Source of the DNA: Gnetum montanum
Lineage: Eukaryota > Streptophyta > Gnetopsida > Gnetales > Gnetaceae
Direction of reading: 5' to 3'
NCBI GenBank assembly: GCA_015680685.1
Contig: MNCI01028772.1
Coordinates: forward strand, 326,892-390,891
DNA length: 64,000 nucleotides
Part shown: positions 45,931 through 57,519 of the stretch, piece after piece
Position numbering within the stretch: position 1 is the first letter of the stretch
Layout: each line of letters opens with the position of its first letter
Program-made: the position numbers and the translations under genes
Notes under the pieces: generated by a model
The model's input: only the letters and a program-made list of their open reading frames with translations
What the model was told of the DNA's origin: nothing
The model's database searches: none

Positions 45931-47690
45931 TGTAACATCCTTGGGAATTTTAAAAAGATTAATATTTTGTTATTTACCCTTACATTGGTTTTGCAATTCA
46001 AGCTTGGCTGAATAGAGGATCTCGCACTTTCAATTTATTTATAATATGCGATATTTTATCATCATTTGACATTTTGACATGAGACTTAATAATGTAACTG
46101 TACTTTGATTTTCTTTTAAAGTGCCTTACTCCATTATGATGATGCTTAACATGAGACTTGTTAATTACATTATCATTATCTTTAGTGGCATGAAACATCA
46201 TTAATAGTCCCTGCATGAGACTTAATTATTGGTTAATTTGGCTTGATGTCCTACTAACATGATTTCTATTTAATAAGTCTCACCTCCTTGTATTTGTGGT
46301 TAATATGAGATTTAATATTTCTTTATATTTTTAGTATCATATTTTGATGCTAACTTTGTTGTCTCTAGTTAAGGACAAGATGATTAGATGTGCACCCTAC
46401 TAATGATGATGTTTATCTCTATCTTGATTAAAGACAATGTTTATCTTTATCTTAAATCTGTCAAATCTAATAAGTATCAAGTTAGAACTTTATAGAATTC
46501 ATCTATGAGCATGTGTAAATTGACCTTTATAAGTATAGAAGTCATGTACGAGAATGTGTAAACTGACCTTTATAAGTAGGTTATGGAGTTCTTTCTTAGT
46601 CATCATTTTTCATTTTTGTCTTATGTAGCTTCTACCACATCTAAATCAACCACTCATTAGAGCCAGATTTCGTATCACTCATTACAGTTTGGTTAAATTT
46701 TACATATGACATTTGGTGTAGAAAAAAATAGAAGTTGTAGTTAATTTTTTATGATTGCAATTATCATATCTATTTTAGTAATGGCATGCCTAAGAGTGAA
46801 GGAAAAAAATATGGGATTCCAAAGAAGCAAGAAAACATTTTTATGAATGGAGATATGAACTTGAGGTAGTTACAATGTCTTAGTTGGAGTAAGTAGTTGG
46901 AAATGATACATTAATTGTGCAAGTGATATATGAGTTAGGTGGTATAACACATGGTTGAGAGTAATTGCTATGTGTTTTTCATCTTCTAAGAGGAAGATTC
47001 TTTTTAGTGGGGGAGAGTGTAACACTCCTGGGATTCTTAGAAAGATTAACATTTTTGTTTTTTACCCTTACATTGGTTTTGCAATTTGAACTTGGCTTAA
47101 TAGAGGATCTTGCACTTCTAATTATTTATAGTATGTGATTTTTGTTAGCTTTTGGTATTTTGGCATGAGACATAATAATTAGTGTAACTATACTTTGATT
47201 TTCTTTTAAAGAGTTTCACTCCATTATGATGATGCTTAACATGAGACTTTTTAACTACAAGATCATTATCTTTAGTGGCATGAGACATCCTAATAGTTTA
47301 CACTACATGAGACTTAATTATTGGTTAATTTGGCTTGAGATCCTTCTAACATGATTTCTATTTAATAAGTCTCACCTCCTAGTATTTGTCAGTGGTTAAT
47401 ATGAGATTTGATATTTCTTTATATTTTTATTATTCTCTTTTGATGCCAACCTTATTGTCTCTTGTTAAGAATATGATGAATAGATGTAGGCCCTGCTAAT
47501 GATGATGTTTATCTTTATCCTAATTAAGGACAATGTTTATCTTTATCTTGAACCTATCACATTTAATAAGTCTCAAGTTAGAACTTTAAATAAGATACAT
47601 ACAAGAATGTGTAAATTGACCTTTATAAGAAGGTTATGGATTTCTTTCTCAACCATTATTTTTCATTTGTGTTTGCTTGTATTTTAAGTT
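45931..47690 (+). mobile_element. Short Copia-like non-autonomous LTR element (TRIM-like)
   Basis: The first LTR is 45931-46652 (TGTAACATCCTTGGGA ... AATCAACCA) and the second starts at 47018 (TGTAACACTCCTGGGA), matching until about 47690. A polypurine tract AGTGGGGGAGAG lies directly before 47018. A decayed initiator-Met site (TCATTAGAGCC) follows the first LTR. The interior is only about 365 bp and non-coding. The second LTR lacks its normal end; a 34-base stretch like the missing end appears inverted near 47885-47920. Confidence 0.7.
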
Positions 47691-48925
47691 TGTTAATGAT
47701 TTATGCTTGGGATCTTGAGAGACTTATTCGTCAATAGGGAATATCTTGCTTATTCAAGAAGATAGTGGATCTTATCTTTTTTTCAAATTCCTTTTTAGTT
47801 ATAATGCTAATGCTTATTCTTGATGCCTATTCTAAGTCTTATGATTACTAGAGTTACCTTAGCCATCAAATCTTGAGGAACAGTGGTTGATTTAGATATG
47901 GTAGAAGCTACATAAGATGCAAGAGACATCATCTCAATAGTAGTAGATAGTCTTGATGTGGTATAAGGAATGTACAAGGATGAGTAGTGGATTAATAGTA
48001 GTTTATCTTAATGTGGTATGAGATATAGGTGAGGCTGAGTTAGGTGCCTTAGAAGTTGGTATGCAAATGTAATCCTTGTAGGTTCTAAGGAGCTTTCATT
48101 TCTTTAGGGAGACTCAAATCTAGTTACCTGGAAATACTACTAGATGACACTCAAGCCTAGTTAGTCTAGGAGGAAATTGAAATTAGGCTCAAGATAATAG
48201 TCAATAGGTTATCTAGCTGAAAAGGAGCAGTAGAAGTGATTTTGGTGGCTCCCTATCATGCAATCCAAGTTTTAGGTACTTCTTGCTTGGACCACAAGAC
48301 TACTACAAACCTATCACGATTGCTTGGTAGCACAATCACTAGATACTACTAGAAAACCAACTAATGGTAAGGATGTTTTAGGATGTTCAATAATGAGGAT
48401 GTTGTAGGTGGACTAAGAGCCTTAAGATATTTTTATTAGCATTAGACCGAATAGTTGGGACTCTTTCATAGTAAATATGTGCTTTGTTAACGAATTCAAC
48501 AAGATGATCTAATAGTTTTTTGCAACTATAATGGCCCACTATAGTCATGCCTTGAAGGGGACAACAAGGTAGATCTAACTACTTAGTGAGCACTAATTCT
48601 TCTTGCATGATGGTGGATGTAGATGAAGTAGGTACAAGTACTAGACATAGGAGGATGATGTAACTGGTGTAACATGATGATGGAAGACTAAAAAATCTAA
48701 TTGCTAGAATCCCCTATGATGTTGTAATACTTACGTTGTATAAGGGTCAAGTTTGTTTTTCCCATTATCATACCCCTTGATCCCTTTCTTTTGTTGAAAT
48801 TGATGAAATGATTGAAAAAGCATTATTCTCGGGTAGGTTTGTTGATTTGGGTTATTAATAAAGGGATAACCAAGGAAATTTTTAAAAAATTTACTTAAAG
48901 GAATTAAGCCAAATTTGGGGGGTGT
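47691..48925. other. Rearranged sequence after the Copia-like element
   Basis: No gene is supported. It includes the inverted copy of the LTR end (GGTTGATTTAGATATGGTAG, then AAGCTACATAAG) and stretches with repeated TAGTAGATAGTC/TAGTAGTTTATC words. Where element C's gag resumes is uncertain: GGGAG at about 48923 could be a decayed duplication of AGGAG at 45926-45930. Confidence 0.35.
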
Positions 48926-50400
48926 GATAGGGAGCATAGACAAAACCATAACTATTAGATAAATAGAAATAGAAATTATAATCATGACATGTTTAATGAT
49001 GGTGAACCCTTGTTGGCTACTAAGAGCATGATACAAGTCAAAGAGGCATTTACAATACCCCATAAGCATCAAAGTGAAAGCTACATCAAATGGCTTGATA
49101 TGAATAACATTCCTAAATTCAAAGGAGGCTACAATTCTAATCCACAACATCATTTACAAACCTTCCATGATTCCTATGCCTTTCAAAAAATCGAAAGTAA
49201 GTAACAAAATCTTAAGCTCTTTCCTAGGATGCTTATAGAAGAAGTCTAAAGTTGGTATAGATCATTGGAACTAGATTCAATCTGTGAGTGGTCCATAATG
49301 CTTAAGCTTTTTAATGAAAAATACAAACCTAATCAAGAGTGTTCAATCTAAAAAAACAAATCCAAGGGTGGAAGCAAGATAATCATGAATCCCTTGATGT
49401 AGCCTTGGGTAGATATTATCCTCTACTACATAGATGCTCAGGCCATGGATTTTCTCAAAATAAGTAGCTTCATCACATCAGAAATGGGTTTCATAACAAA
49501 ATAAGGGGGACCCTTGGGATCTATGCCCAAGAAAAATTATCAAAGTTGAGAGCCCATCAGATACAAAGACTAATTGAATAGGTGGCAAAAGAAGAATGAG
49601 AGTTGTCTAAAAAGGAGTGTAGAGAAATATACTTGGGATCCAACTCTTCAAAAAAATAAGATTCATATTTATGATTAGGAAAAAGAGGTAGCTCTTGATG
49701 AGTTGATTTCACATAAAACCTTGCCAATACAAAAGTTTATCGCTAAGATTGAAGCAAGGGTTAACAAGATGGGGACCTTGATGGATGAAAAAGTTATAAC
49801 CAACTTGAAAATTATAGAGGGGAAGGTAAAGAAAATAGGATCAAGTGATCAAAATAAGAAAAGTAGAATGAATAAGGAAATAGGATAGGACACTTATTGA
49901 CAAAAAGGAAAATTAGTTGTAGTAGAAGAGTTTGCAAACTTAGATATAGATGAGGAGGATAGATCGGATATTTGTCAATATGAACATCTAAAGAACTATT
50001 ACCAAGTTATTTTATATCTACAAGAGTTTGGGCTTCTACCTTGAATCTCAAGTTCACGGAAAAGGCAATGCCTAGAAGATTTTCTTATCCACAAGGTAAT
50101 TATAAATAGTCCTACAACCAATGGTACTATCCTAGTAAAACTATTATCAAGCTCAAGACTACTACCAACAACAATGGCAAAACCCATAGTCATGAGGAAT
50201 GCCATCAACAAACCAACAATATCCCTATTTCTAGTTGGATCCTTATGGATACTATGTTTAACAACATGTTTCTCTGAATAATTCTACTACCCATATCTCA
50301 ATGCACTACTACTACCTTTGTAAATACCATCAACTTGCAACATCCTTTCTTTAGGAGAGTTTCCAAATGTGTAATAAAATTGGTAGACCTAATAGCTCAT
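48926..50400 (+). pseudogene. Gag core and knuckle region of element C
   Basis: It reads PHKHQSESYIKWLDMNNIPK, FKGGYNSNPQHHLQTFHDSY, KLFPRMLIEE, then SLELDSICEWSIMLKLFNEK, GTLGIYAQEKLSKLRAHQIQ and RLIE.VAKEE. A strongly decayed knuckle region (DICQYEHLKNYYQVILYLQ, about 49970-50025) and linker follow. Multiple stops and frameshifts are present. It is co-linear with E1 gag at 9200-10300. Confidence 0.65.
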
Positions 50401-53230
50401 TAGAACTAGCATAAGGACAACATGATGTAACCCCCTTCCTCACAAAAATAATTTCTCCTAATTCTTTGCAAAAGCCAACAACCATCACCACTCCAAAAGT
50501 TAACAATCATCAGCACTCCAACCCAAAAAATACAAGCTGAACATGGCACTATGGAGAGACCAAAAATTCCATGAATTACTAATAATGATAAAGGATATGG
50601 TTGTGGGCTAAAAGTTCAAATTATTAACATGATTCCTATACTAATCACCAAAACAAACTTGAGGAACAAGTATGTGTGCAAAACCAAGTCTACACAATAG
50701 CCACCCAACCAAAAATATCCAATGGCTTTATTTTAAGAATACCAAACTATCCAAAAGATGCATAGAAATATCCAATATACTTATCACCTCTTGTCCTAAG
50801 AAAATGAATTAAACAAAGAATTTAGATAAGGACATATTATGCCCTAACTATACACCTAAAGAAATTGTTAAATAAGAAGACATGAGAACTAAAATAAAAA
50901 ATGAAACATATCTAGACCTTCTAAAAAGAAAGCACCTTCTAGTCTATTTAAATATATGTTTCCAAATGAACAAAACATTATTATATTCAATGTTCAAGAT
51001 GCAAATAAGTGAAAATGTAAATCACTAAAGATGATAAATGGAAAACTTATGGTATATAACCAAGGGAATTGCTGGTCCATTTTCTAAATGCTCACCCATG
51101 AGTTTCATCATGGGAAGGTGACCTATCTTGAAACGTGAACTAATAAGTACATTTTCACTTTTTATTTTACAATTTTTTATCATTTCCTTATTTCTTCAAT
51201 ATTTTCCAATTCTTAAGATGTTTTTCATTTCCTATTATTTTTCTTTTCTTTTCTTAAGCCATTTCCTTTGTGTTTCATAGATATTTCTTATGTTTTTATT
51301 AATAATATTGTCAATCATGATGCGGAAGTTAACATCATGTGTTGGATCTTTGTCCTATACCATCAAGATAATTGGGTAAATAACTATATAAAGTAATGTG
51401 ACCACATCATCCATTCCTCTAGTTCTATAAATAAGAGGTTTTTATGATAAAAGTAGTATGGTTCTTCTTAAATGCAACTAAAATTAATTAATGATCATTA
51501 TTCCTTGAAGAAATATGGAAATACCAAGTAGAAATGGTAAAGGATGTAACTTCAAGGGGATTTGTTGGATTCTCTTCTTGACTTCCTTCTTGAGACCTAT
51601 AACTCACATAACACATTATCACTCTTATTGTTGATCATAAATGAAGAATGTCTATGTAAGGTGTGGTTCTTGAAAAGAGAGAGAGAGAGAGAGAAAGGAA
51701 AACAATAAGAGATAAAAAAATGAAAAAAAAAACAACTTGAATTCAACTCACACCTCTTTGAAGATCCCTTGGAATACAAGGACTAGTTCAGGGGTTAGAA
51801 AGATAAGTCACCCATCCCTAAAAGCACCCCTGTAACTAAGGCCTAAATTTATTTCTCAATAATCTCTAAAACTACTTTTTTCTTCTCTTACTTCTCTTTT
51901 TGAAGTAATGCTCATTCTCTATTGTTCTTGTGGACTCATGATGGCAAGCAGGGAAGGATACATCAATGCAGGATCACTATTAATGGTATGGACTTGGTCT
52001 GAAACCTAGAGAGATATGTATGATGGTCATCTTAGTCACAATTGATAAAAAAACCTATTATGGATATGACAAGGTATTTCATATCCCAATCTTTACAATC
52101 TCTTCTCATCCCATTAATCACCTGATTATTACATGTAATTATGTACCTAATGGTTTGGTATAGTTTAGCAGAAAACTCTAACTAAGGTAATTGTGTGTTA
52201 TTTGAAATAAGACATGATTCACATTTAACTTCTAAGATGCCCACAGACATCTATTGGAGTGGTTATGTAAGGGCATTATGGTAGGAGCCTGCTTTGCGAA
52301 GGATCCACTTACATAAATTTTGTTGATCATGACTCTGAACAAAAACATCACATCTTCAAGGATAATGTATGCATGATCTTGGGACTACTCATCAATTTTG
52401 ATGAATTTTTAATGCTTTTATATTAAACTATTCTTCAAATTCAATAGTTCTTGATCATCGTATGAACTAGACCTTTGGTTTTTGTGTTCAAAAATTTGTA
52501 AGCTTCTAGAGTTGAGCTCATTTATTATTGGGGCTAAGGATGTGATTTTTAAAATTTTTCTAACATCTCATTTTCAAACATTATAGTAACTAATAGTAAA
52601 AAGAATCAAAATGACTTAAAAAAATTGATGATTTTAGTTATCTCATATGCCTAAATGCTAAATTGTTTTTGAACTTTAAGCTAACTAAGGATCTAGAAAG
52701 GGTTAATCATTAGGAAAAAATTACCAAAACTAATCTTGATCATTTGGTAATTGCAAGTGATGCTCCAAGGAATGCCTAAGATTAAAGGTTTATTGCAAGA
52801 AAATAAAAAAGAGGAAAAGAGGAGGACATGCCTACGGACAAATTGCATATACAAGAATTAAATCTTAAACATCACATGTTTGCTAGCTAGAAACCCATGG
52901 GAAAGTCAGAAGAAGTTTTAGTCCATTAGTCAAAAATTTTGCACAAAAAAGAGGAGCACCAACATAACAACCAAGGTTGGAAAAATTACTACTACTAGCA
53001 ACAACATGAAGATTCATCATCAATGAATTTTTTAAGATTTCTAAAATTTTGCAAACTTTGATGTCTATCCATTCTTTTTTTCATTTTGTAATACATCCAC
53101 TCATATAAAATTTTGTAATGTGGCACTCAAGTTTTGCAATGGTAGCGAATCTAATCTTGGTCACCCCATAATTTTTGAAATGGAACTTTGTCCATATATA
53201 TATAACTTAAGGAAAATTTTTTAGTTAGTC
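50401..53230 (+). other. Non-coding interior of element C
   Basis: No reading frame is supported. It contains a T-rich stretch (51165-51260), an (AG)n microsatellite at 51676-51693 and the conserved block at 52261-52315 (AAGGGCATTATGGTAGGAGC, CTGCTTTGCGAAGGATCCAC, TTACATAA). A piece at 52530-52565 matches the region just before ORF2 in element B. An ORF2 body cannot be recognised between there and the polypurine tract. Confidence 0.5.
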
Positions 53231-54107
53231 ATGGGGATATGATGAAGTTCAAGTTAGCTAGCTGCATCGATGCATGCCCGTCAACGTAGCCCCATGAATG
53301 CATGGTCATTAACACATCTTTGGATGCATTGGTGCATATGCGTTGACACTATGTCTCCATAAGCCTATAAATATGTGAGCATCCATTGTGCATTCATCAC
53401 CATTTGGTTAATAGTGTAGCTAAACTCTTATAGTTTTCTTTCATAAACTTAATGAATAGTTAGTGAGTGCTTGTAGTATGGGTTTGAGTCAATTATATGA
53501 CATCTTATTCAAGTGACATTGTACTTGAACATATTCCATGAATGATTAAGATCAAGATTGATTCATATTCATTGTAGCACTTTAACTTAGAATATGTTTT
53601 ATTTCAATGCAAGTTACTATTCATGTACTTAGTTAACATTTACATTTCCATGCACAATAATCAATCAAAAGAATGAGTGTAACCAATTTTACATGTAAAC
53701 ACATATTCACTTGGTAATCCTAGCAACATTATTGCTAGTATCATAACACTTGGTAATCCTAGCATGGGTACATGAGTTTAGGATATGTATGACAAGTTGG
53801 CAATAGACACTCATCATTCTTATGATAGTTTCAAATTTAATTTTATTGTTAATTAGATTAAATAATTACTTTCTATGTTATTATTCAATTTAGTTAAGGC
53901 CCCAACAACATCAATAATCATATGCCTCACTTTGGACTAAACCATATGTGATAAAGCTATTATTAGTCCAAGTGAGAAGATAGCGATTTGTGATCAATGC
54001 TTAACAATTTAAATACCACACTAGTTCTATCCATGGAATTTGACTAGATTGCATGTGAACACTTGTGATTCATATTGTTGGACATAGGGAATACCTATTG
54101 CTCATCA
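53231..54107 (+). repeat. Polypurine tract and 3' LTR of element C (LTR 53240-54107)
   Basis: CATGGGGATA precedes TGATGAAGTTC. The U3 is built of GCATCGATGCATGC, AATGCATGG and GGATGCATTGGTGCATATGC motifs, followed by the TATA region CCTATAAATATGTGAGC (about 53366). The LTR is 868 bp and ends GCTCATCA, followed by the CTAGT duplication. Confidence 0.88.
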
Positions 54108-54112
54108 CTAGT

Positions 54113-55479
54113 ATTTTAACAAACTCATAACATTACACTATAAACTTTCATATAATCTAACAAGCCTTAATATATATTATCAATATAAAATTTCATTTAA
54201 TAAAATGGTAAGATAATAATTAATATGTTGCATTTAAAAAAATATAAGAGATATTAATAATTGATATTTTTCAAAAGTCAATAATTTAAAATGTAAATTG
54301 TAATGTTCCATTCTAAATACTATACTTATGTAAATATTGAATATTGAAGTATATGACTTATTGATTAAGACATTTGGCTTGCATCCTATAATTTACAAGT
54401 TTGATCCTAATAGAGTATCTTTAAGATATCCCAGCATCACATAAAAGATTGTTGAAATTAAATTGATTCAATGGATGCAATTAAAAAATAGTTTGGCTTT
54501 TATTATTTTCGTCTTCCTAAATGTATATTCTATTCTTAGATCTTGATGAGTGATGAGTACTTTGGATCACTTAATCGTACAAACCTACAAGCGTACATAG
54601 TAGACTTAGTCCACTTCTATGAAAGGATTAGGTTTTACATCTATTATAATGTAGTGAGATTGTAGGTAGTCATCTTCTCAAACCTCACTTGTAGTTATCA
54701 TATGATGTACAGTTGAGTATGGTTGAAAGCATAATCATTGTATTATCATTTACGATTGTAAGTATTAAGAAATATTAAAATTGAAACTAGTATTTCATTA
54801 GGTCTAGATAGACCTATAACATTTGTTAGACAAATGAACTTGTACAAAGTAGATTAGCAATAATAAATCCTTAGTACATTAGATCAGTTAAATATTCATG
54901 TAAATTGGCTTGGTAATCTTAAGTTATAAGTTTGATTCTACTAGGTATCATTGAGTTATAAATTTAAAAAATTGTAAAAGGAATTTTGAAACTAATATGA
55001 TAGTTCCAAAGGATCTTAGAGAATATAAGTTTAAAAAAATTTGAATTTCATAATTCCCTAGAACTAATACTAGTAGCTTAAATATTTTATACAAAGGCTA
55101 ACATTGAATAAATCCAAATGAACTTTAAGTTTGATAAGTTTTCTCTATAACTATTTATCATTTTCTTTTTAAGAAATTTGTTCTGCATCATGCTAATAAT
55201 ACATGTTTCTCATATTATACTAATTGCAATAGACACAATCGACAAATTCTATGTTCATGCTACTCATTGTTCCATCTTTTAGTTTTAGTTTAGAGATGGT
55301 GTGATCTCATTCTTACTTTGCTAACAAGTGTTTTTATGGATATTAAAATTGATGCATATTGATATTTTCTTTCATCATATTTGCCACCTATAATATTTTC
55401 TTACTAAAATTAAAGGTTTTTTTTTTTGTTTTCATGCCTCATTTTATCATCTCTCTAAAACTTTCTCTATAACAGGTTT
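54113..55479. other. AT-rich flank with SINE-like pieces
   Basis: At about 54350-54420, ATGACTTATTGATTAAGACA, TTTGGCTTGC and AAGTTTGATCC resemble boxes A and B of a tRNA-derived SINE. A similar box B-like ATAAGTTTGATTCTACTAGG is at about 54928-54947. The rest has no supportable feature. The minus-strand LINE may extend into the right part. Confidence 0.3.
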
Positions 55480-56886
55480 TAAAACTTGTTTTGAATTTAG
55501 TATCAATTTAATATTATCAATAACTCACTTTTGTAGCAACAATCATCTCCTATTATTAAGATTTTTGGATGATCTCTCCTAAAATCTTATTGTTGTTTCT
55601 ATTATTAAAGTAGAATGTTAAGGGCTAATACATTGCTTTAGCTTCAAATAAGAACAAATTAGCTTTTAATAAAAGTGTTGCATATTTTACTTGAGTTTTC
55701 ACCTTGAATTTTAAGTTTTTTTATTATTTAGCTAGAAAATATAATCTCTTATTAGTTCTATAAGTTAGTAATTTTGTTTTGTCAACATTCATGGAATTTT
55801 TCTATTGGATGCAACATTGCTTTTAACTCTATTTTTGAATTTGCAATTAATGCTACATTATTTTCAAAGATTAAAAGTTGTATCCATTATTGATTCACTT
55901 GAATGACAAGATTTGTAAGTACCTCTTAATCCACTCTTCTAGTTTATCAATAAAAATGCCAAACAATGCTAGTAAAAGAAAGCAACCTTGTTTTACTTCT
56001 ATATTGTTGTAAAACTGACAAGATTGTGTAATTTCTTTATCTTTTAAATTAAAAATTATTTCCTTGTGTAAATTTTGGATAACACTGAATAAGTTGAAAT
56101 CAACTTTAAGTTTGATAAGTTTACTTCGTAATTTTTTTCAGAATAAAGTCAAATGCTTTAGTAAAATCAACAAAGCAAATAAATGTTTTACTCTGCCCTT
56201 TGCATGTTCAATGCAATATGTGAGAGTAGCTAGATGATCTAATGTAGAATGCTTTCTTTTGAGTCCTACTTGTAAAACTGCACATACATTATTTCCATAT
56301 GCCAAAGATTCAATTTTTTCTCCACAATGGCACCTAAGAATTTTGCAAACAAATTACTAAAGATGATGAATATGTAGTTATTTAAACATAATTTGTCTCC
56401 TTTTTAAAAAAGTATAACACTAGACCAATCATCCATTGTCTAGTCTAACTATTTTGAAGTTATGTATGAAAAACTTTTCAATTTTTTTTTTAAAACTAAC
56501 TCACTAGTACATGTTAATAATTCAGCTATAGTCCTTGTGCAGTTTTTCTAGAAGCTAAATTTTGAATTCTCTCCACTACTTTTATTATATGGAAGCAGTA
56601 AAATATCTAGGAGTATGCAACTAATTGTGTTATTTGTCTTGTGATGAAATAGATTTTTGTAGAACCCTTTTATTTGTGCAAATAGAATATTACTATTAGA
56701 AGAAATTTTATTTCTAAAAAGTTTCCAAAAGTTTAGAGACCTTGTTTTTAAATTTACACCATAACATTTTGGTATTTGTAATCTACATTTAATAATGATA
56801 GAAAACAATGAGTGAAATTCATGAATGTCAAATAATCTTATTAAAAAAATATTAGAAAACATGAGTAATTCATAAATTATAGACAA
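55480..56886 (-). mobile_element. LINE with CR1/Jockey/RTE-like reverse-transcriptase motifs, decayed
   Basis: Minus strand, from right to left. An open stretch at 56548-56886 ends PYNKSSGENSKF, like the pre-RT region. Then VILF, KGDKLCLNNY (about 56385-56415), FSNLFAKFLGAIVEKK, LDHLATLTYCIEHAKG and FVDFTKAFDFIL (RT motif A, about 56143-56180). KQGC and FGIFIDKLEEWIKRYL follow (about 55930-55985), then a VALIANSKIEL stretch where the YADD motif should be (about 55850). Frameshifts and stops are frequent. The KKGD...NNY and FVDF.KAFD forms differ from plant L1 and look closer to CR1, Jockey or RTE lineages. No poly(A) or target duplication was found. Confidence 0.6.
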
Positions 56887-57340
56887 TTAGCGTAAGGGCG
56901 AATTCGCAGGGTAAAATATAATCCACAGAGAACATAAAACGCAGAGGATCTGTTGTAGTTCTTAAGGGTAAAATTCGTAAAAATATAAGCAATAGAGCCT
57001 ACAAATTACGCTGAACTTGACACTTTTATTAAAAAAATTGTGAAACTGAATACGAGGCAAATCCAAAGCAACCTCCCATTGTAGTTTCAAACTGCATTGC
57101 GAAGAAAACCAATAGCCTAAATATGTAAATCAATGGGCATAACATTGTAGTTAGTATTCGCTTCTGTTGTTAAAGTTTAAAATAATGAACTAAATAACAG
57201 ATACAGAGATAGCTACTTAGACTTAATTTCAGCTATTGAATTCGGCAATTCCTAACGTAAGTGCGTGATTTCACAGCCATATCCTGATATCAAGTCATGG
57301 TTCAACGAATAGTTACATCTTATTGTAAACCATAAAAAAG
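56887..57340. other. Intergenic sequence downstream of the receptor kinase
   Basis: No gene is supported. It is AT-rich, without recognisable repeats. Confidence 0.4.
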
Positions 57341-57360
57341 AACAGAGTAATGCTTGTGCT

Positions 57361-57366
57361 TTTATT
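57361..57366 (-). terminator. Likely poly(A) signal of the receptor kinase
   Basis: The minus strand reads AATAAA about 155 bases after the stop codon, in an AT-rich 3' flank. It is the nearest canonical signal. Plant poly(A) signals are degenerate, so the true site is uncertain. Confidence 0.4.
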
Positions 57367-57519
57367 GAAGGTATAAAAATTTACTTTCAGAGCAGTGGGA
57401 ATAAAAGCTAACTTTACTTCAAGAAGATGAACAAGCTGGAGGGCATTGTAGCATTTTGTTTAGGAACACAGAAGGAATTCTAACGTAACCATACAAAGTG
57501 ACAAAACGAGACTGGAGAC

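Larger units (their letters stand above)
36277..54107 (+). mobile_element. Element C: plus-strand gag element hosting A and a Copia-like insertion, TSD CTAGT
   Basis: It is flanked by CTAGT at 36272-36276 and 54108-54112. The 5' LTR is 36277-36489 plus 44724-45363, split by element A. The 3' LTR is 53240-54107. The interior holds gag (45500-45930 and about 48926-50400), interrupted by a short Copia-like insertion from 45931, then non-coding sequence. No RT or integrase was seen and ORF2 is not recognisable. Its first LTR base has decayed from T to A. Confidence 0.9.

Noticed and set aside
48731-49153. 140-codon minus-strand frame
   Set aside because: It overlaps plus-strand gag of element C (DMNNIPKFKGGYN) and is an antisense shadow.
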